Shown here one piece after another: positions 60,598 to 64,000 of a stretch of DNA of 64,000 nucleotides (within the stretch, counting starts at the first letter, position 1; every line of letters starts with the position of its first letter). This DNA is from Novosphingobium guangzhouense (GTDB lineage Bacteria > Pseudomonadota > Alphaproteobacteria > Sphingomonadales > Sphingomonadaceae). The notes under the pieces are model-generated. The model saw only the letters and a program-made list of their open reading frames with translations, did not search any database and was not told the DNA's origin. Location of the stretch: the NCBI RefSeq assembly GCF_002896965.1, contig NZ_LYMM01000062.1:124001-188000 (forward strand), read 5' to 3'. The translations under genes and the position numbers were made by a program.

Positions 60598-63300
60598 ATG
60601 ACCGACGCCATGACCGACACCGTTTCCGAGCCCGCGCTCGACAAGACTTTCGACCCCGCCGGGATCGAGGCCAAGTGGTACGCCCACTGGGAAGCCAACA
60701 ACCTGTTCCGTCCCGAGCGCCCCGATGCGGCGCCCTTCACCATCGTAAACCCGCCGCCGAACGTCACGGGTTCGCTCCACATCGGCCACGCGCTCGACAA
60801 TACGCTGCAGGACGTGGTGATCCGTTACGAGCGCCTGCGCGGCAAGGATGCGCTGTGGGTGGTCGGCACCGACCACGCGGGCATCGCCACGCAGATGGTG
60901 GTCGAGCGCCAGATGGAAGCGAGGCAGGACAAGCGCACCAACTATTCGCGCGAAGCCTTCATCGAGAAGGTCTGGGAATGGAAGCGTGAAAGCGGCGGCA
61001 CCATCACCGGCCAGCTGCGTCGTCTGGGCTGCTCCATGGACTGGAGCCGCGAGCAGTTCACGATGGACCCGCACTTCACCAAGGCCGTGGTCAAGGTCTT
61101 CGTCGACCTGCACAAGCAGGGCCTGATCTACCGCGACAAGCGGCTGGTGAACTGGGACCCCAAGCTCAAGACCGCAATCAGCGACCTTGAAGTGGAAACG
61201 CGCGAGATCCAGGGCCACTTCTGGCACTTCAACTATCCGCTGTCGGACGGTTCAGGCCATATCGAAGTCGCCACCACGCGCCCCGAAACGATGCTGGCCG
61301 ACATGGCCGTGGCCGTGAACCCCAACGACGAGCGCTACAAGCCGCTGCTCGATCGCAAGGCCACCGTCACCCTGCCGATCACGGGCCGCGAAATTCCCAT
61401 CGTGGCCGACGAGCACGCCGACCCGGAACTGGGTTCGGGCGCGGTGAAGATCACCCCGGGGCATGACTTCAACGACTTCGAAGTCGGCAAGCGCGCCGGG
61501 ATCGAGGCGCGCGACATGCTCAACATGCTCGATGCCGAGGCGAAGGTCTGCCAGACGGCGGACGGCCTGATCCCGCACATGTTCCTTGGAATGGACCGCT
61601 TCGACGCGCGTACCGCCGTGGTCGAGGCGATGAAGGAGCTGGGCCTCCTGATCCCGCACGTGACGAAGGACAAGGAAGGCAACGAAGTCGAGCACGACGC
61701 CGAGCCGCGCACCATCGCGACGCCTTACGGCGACCGCGGCGGCGTGGTGATCGAGCCCTGGCTGACCGACCAGTGGTACGTCGATGCCAAGACGCTCTCC
61801 ATCCCGCCGATGGAAGCGGTGCGCAACGGCTCGATCGAGATCGTGCCCAAGAGCTGGGAAAAGACCTTCTTCAACTGGATGGAAAACATCCAGCCCTGGT
61901 GCGTCAGCCGCCAGCTCTGGTGGGGCCACCGGATTCCGGCGTGGTACTCCGAAGACGGCGAAATCTTCGTCGCCGAAACCGAGGAGGAAGCGCAGGCGCT
62001 GGCCGGCAACAAGGCGCTGACCCGCGACAACGACGTGCTCGACACGTGGTTCTCCTCGGCGCTGTGGCCTTTCGCGACGCTGGGCTGGCCGGATCAGGAT
62101 TCGGCGCTGCTTGCCAAGCACTACCCCAACGACCTGCTGGTTTCCGGCTTCGACATCCTGTTCTTCTGGGATGCGCGCATGGCGATGCAGGGCATCCACT
62201 TCATGAAGGAAGTGCCGTGGAAGCGGCTCTATCTGCATGGCCTGGTGCGCGCTGCCGACGGGCAGAAGATGTCCAAGTCCAAGGGCAACGTCGTCGATCC
62301 GCTGGGCCTCATCGACCAGTACGGCGCCGACGCGTTGCGCTTCTTCATGACCGCCATGGAGAGCCAGGGCCGCGACGTGAAGATGGATGAAAAGCGCGTC
62401 GAGGGGTATCGCAACTTCGCCACCAAACTGTGGAACGCCGCGCGTTTCTGCCAGTCCAACGGCATCACCGGCAGCACCTCTGTCGCCGCGCCCAAGGCCA
62501 CTTCGGCGGTCAACCGCTGGATCATCGGCGAAGTGGTGGAAACCGTCGCCGCGCTCGACAAGGCGATGGCCGACCTGCGCTTCGATGCCGCCGCCAACGC
62601 GATCTATCACTTCGTCTGGAACCAGTTCTGCGACTGGTACATCGAACTGATCAAGGGTTCGTTCGATGAAGAGACGAAGGCCGTCGCCGGCTGGGTGCTC
62701 GACCAGATCCTGGTGATGCTGCACCCCTTCATGCCCTTCGTCACCGAAGAGCTGTGGAGCAAGACCGGCAACCGCGAGGCGGAACTGATCGTGGCCGCAT
62801 GGCCCGCGCCCGAAGCTGCGGTGGACGCCGGGGCCAAGGCCGAAGTCGAATGGCTGATCGCTCTCGTCGGCAACTTGCGCGGCGCCAAGGCGGAACTCGG
62901 CATTTCGCCGGGCGCGCGCCTGACCGCCTACCTTGCCGATCCTTCGGCCGAGACGCGCGCCGTGATCGAGCGCAACCCGGCCGTGGTGGACCGCCTTGCC
63001 CGCCTTGACGGCATCCGCTTCGAAGCCGCCCCTGCGGGCCCGGCGATGCAGGTCGGCGCCGGGGACGCGATGCTGGCGATCCCGCTTGAAGGCGTGATCG
63101 ACATTGCCGCCGAGAAGGCCCGTCTGGAAAAGGCGCTCGCCACTGCGGCCAAGGAACGGGACTCGCTGGGCAAGCGCCTCGAAAACCCGGCCTTCGTCGA
63201 AAAGGCCAAGCCCGAGGCGGTGGAAAAGGCCAGGGCCGACCACGCCGCGCATTCGGCCGAGGCAGAGCGCCTCTCCGCCGCACTGGCGCGGCTGGGCTGA
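60598..63300 (+). CDS. valS: Valyl-tRNA synthetase
   Basis: ValS charges tRNA(Val). The 900-residue class I synthetase has HIGH as HIGH (61-64) in PPPNVTGSLHIGHALDNTLQD and KMSKS at 557-561 (KMSKSKGNVVDP). The CP1 editing domain (about 190-340) contains TTRPETMLADMAVAVNP and GSGAVKITPGHDFNDFEVG. A C-terminal coiled coil (EKARLEKALATAAKERDSLGKRLENPAFVEKAKPEAVEKARAD) is typical of ValS. The ATG at 60598 fits the family start; an upstream frame to 60448 is unlikely. Confidence 0.97.
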   Translation: MTDAMTDTVSEPALDKTFDPAGIEAKWYAHWEANNLFRPERPDAAPFTIVNPPPNVTGSLHIGHALDNTLQDVVIRYERLRGKDALWVVGTDHAGIATQMVVERQMEARQDKRTNYSREAFIEKVWEWKRESGGTITGQLRRLGCSMDWSREQFTMDPHFTKAVVKVFVDLHKQGLIYRDKRLVNWDPKLKTAISDLEVETREIQGHFWHFNYPLSDGSGHIEVATTRPETMLADMAVAVNPNDERYKPLLDRKATVTLPITGREIPIVADEHADPELGSGAVKITPGHDFNDFEVGKRAGIEARDMLNMLDAEAKVCQTADGLIPHMFLGMDRFDARTAVVEAMKELGLLIPHVTKDKEGNEVEHDAEPRTIATPYGDRGGVVIEPWLTDQWYVDAKTLSIPPMEAVRNGSIEIVPKSWEKTFFNWMENIQPWCVSRQLWWGHRIPAWYSEDGEIFVAETEEEAQALAGNKALTRDNDVLDTWFSSALWPFATLGWPDQDSALLAKHYPNDLLVSGFDILFFWDARMAMQGIHFMKEVPWKRLYLHGLVRAADGQKMSKSKGNVVDPLGLIDQYGADALRFFMTAMESQGRDVKMDEKRVEGYRNFATKLWNAARFCQSNGITGSTSVAAPKATSAVNRWIIGEVVETVAALDKAMADLRFDAAANAIYHFVWNQFCDWYIELIKGSFDEETKAVAGWVLDQILVMLHPFMPFVTEELWSKTGNREAELIVAAWPAPEAAVDAGAKAEVEWLIALVGNLRGAKAELGISPGARLTAYLADPSAETRAVIERNPAVVDRLARLDGIRFEAAPAGPAMQVGAGDAMLAIPLEGVIDIAAEKARLEKALATAAKERDSLGKRLENPAFVEKAKPEAVEKARADHAAHSAEAERLSAALARLG

Positions 63301-63671
63301 GGAACATGGGAGGTCGGCTTCGCAAGCAGCGCCGGCCTCTCCCCCGCCCGCATCGTCCCCCTGCCCCTGCCCGGCTGGAGAGCGCCATTAGCCGTGGCGC
63401 TTTCCTACATGGCGTGTCTCTGACACCATCGCGCCATGCCCAGCTTCGCCTACAAGGTGACACCTCACCCTCGCAAGGTGACACCTGACCCTCGCAAGGC
63501 GACACCTCGCCGTCGCAAGGTGACACTTTTTCACCGCAAGGTGACAGGTTTCACCGCCAAGGTGACACTTTCAGCCCCCGAAACGGCCCAAGGTGACACC
63601 ATTTCCCTCTGGACCGTGTAAACCGTGTAAACCCTGTCACTTCATGACGCACGAACGATGATCCTCACGCA
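63301..63671. other. 371-bp gap with phased repeat array
   Basis: This gap between valS and queE holds the direct-repeat array at 63453-63600, a short dyad GTGTC-N3-GACAC at 63414-63426, and three imperfect 9-10 nt units (CCGTGTAAA twice, then CCCTGTCAC) at about 63614-63640 before queE. A 61-codon open frame (63436-63621) crosses the array and would encode heptapeptide repeats KVTPxPR; I think it reflects the 21-bp periodicity rather than a gene. Confidence 0.6.
63453..63600. repeat. Seven-copy direct repeat, six units phased at 21 bp
   Basis: CAAGGTGACA (one copy CAAGGCGACA) occurs at 63453, 63474, 63495, 63516, 63537, 63558 and 63589. The first six starts are exactly 21 bp apart and the last is 31 bp on, i.e. 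two and three helical turns. Several units continue into AGGTGACACCT, an 11-bp inverted repeat. The 9-11 bp between cores is variable and far too short for CRISPR spacers. Confidence 0.9.
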
Positions 63672-64000
63672 ATGCTGACTTTGGCCACCACCACCCCCGG
63701 CCAGCCGGAAATCTTCGCCTCCCTGCAGGGCGAAGGCCCGTCCATGGGCCGACCGAGCACTTTCGTGCGCCTGTCCCGCTGCAACCTCGCCTGCCAGTGG
63801 TGCGACACCGCCTACACATGGCGCTTCACCGGCGACAACCGCTTCCACCGCGACGCGCTAGCCTTCGAACGGCGCGAGAATCAGGTGACCATGGAGGAAG
63901 CAGAACTCGCGCAGGCGGTGGCCGATCTGGTGCCAGACCGGCTCGTCATCACCGGCGGCGAACCGTTGCTGCAGGGCGCGGCGCTGGCCCGGATGCTCGC
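63672..64000 (+). CDS. queE: 7-carboxy-7-deazaguanine synthase (3' truncated)
   Basis: QueE is the radical SAM enzyme that contracts 6-carboxytetrahydropterin to the 7-deazaguanine core in queuosine synthesis. The 109 visible residues include QGEGPSMGRPSTFVRLS and the cluster motif Cys37-x3-Cys41-x2-Cys44 (CNLACQWC), the variant spacing usual for QueE with a following DTAYTW. ITGGEPLLQ is the SAM-binding GGEP motif. The gene runs off the window's right end. The start is ATG at 63672, directly after the repeat-rich gap; no strong ribosome site is seen. Confidence 0.93.
   Translation, partial: MLTLATTTPGQPEIFASLQGEGPSMGRPSTFVRLSRCNLACQWCDTAYTWRFTGDNRFHRDALAFERRENQVTMEEAELAQAVADLVPDRLVITGGEPLLQGAALARML

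Noticed and set aside
63453..63600. Repeat array considered as CRISPR
   Set aside because: Spacing between repeats is about 10 bp, repeats are only 10-12 bp, and no cas gene is present.
63436..63621. 61-codon open frame across the 21-bp array
   Set aside because: The heptapeptide periodicity follows from 21 being a multiple of three. There is no homology or ribosome site, so I did not call it a gene, though it is listed as something to test.

Overview
The window is one contiguous piece of a GC-rich alphaproteobacterial chromosome, most likely a sphingomonad such as Novosphingobium or Sphingobium. The support is a MucR/Ros-type zinc-finger regulator, a Fur protein without CxxC motifs, a class II DAHP synthase, a choline-kinase-like ThrB next to ispH and rnhA, an ATP12-type F1 assembly chaperone, a Tad pilus locus, two large TonB-dependent receptors and an alphaproteobacterial RpoH promoter before clpB. 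Genus assignment is inference. I see no rRNA or tRNA gene, insertion sequence, prophage or CRISPR array. Both ends cut a gene: an AbrB-family membrane protein at the left and queE at the right.

Layout, left to right. 1-2.75 kb: a translationally coupled trio (AbrB-type membrane protein, ATP-grasp enzyme, TerC). 2.9-8.7 kb: an NsrR-like regulator, a SnoaL-like protein, an SDR with a degraded active site, a ClC-type chloride channel and a secreted CocE/NonD hydrolase. 8.8-13.3 kb: class II DAHP synthase and a large M16 peptidase. 13.4-17.2 kb: an Nfu scaffold, tsaB-rimI, mucR, fur and plsC. 17.2-23.7 kb: a lipoprotein, ispH-thrB-rnhA, a FUSC protein, a DAO-type oxidase and a lysophospholipase-like hydrolase. 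23.8-31.3 kb: the Tad locus cpaA-cpaB-cpaC-cpaD-cpaE-tadB-tadC, with no TadA/CpaF ATPase and no pilin. 31.4-33.7 kb: a small membrane protein, repeats, then an SDR-TetR-small protein operon. 34.1-40.4 kb: two TonB-dependent receptors, each with a strong terminator. 40.5-47.2 kb: clpB, a SnoaL-like protein, a second M16 peptidase and a small unknown. 47.5-52.4 kb: gatCAB, two FKBP isomerases and rpsU. 52.6-55.9 kb: crcB, a pseudouridine synthase with a basic tail, a HAD phosphatase, a small membrane protein and ATP12. 56-60.4 kb: an outer-membrane barrel and an Mla-type lipid transport operon. 60.6-64 kb: valS, a helically phased repeat array and queE.

Most of this is ordinary housekeeping and envelope biology. 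The least explained features are the seven-copy array at 63453-63600, the first six copies exactly 21 bp apart, the dyad symmetries upstream of mucR, the Tad locus without its motor, the SDR paralogue lacking catalytic motifs, and several families of short palindromic intergenic repeats. I did not find a convincing new multi-gene system; the 21-bp array is the best candidate for something undescribed.
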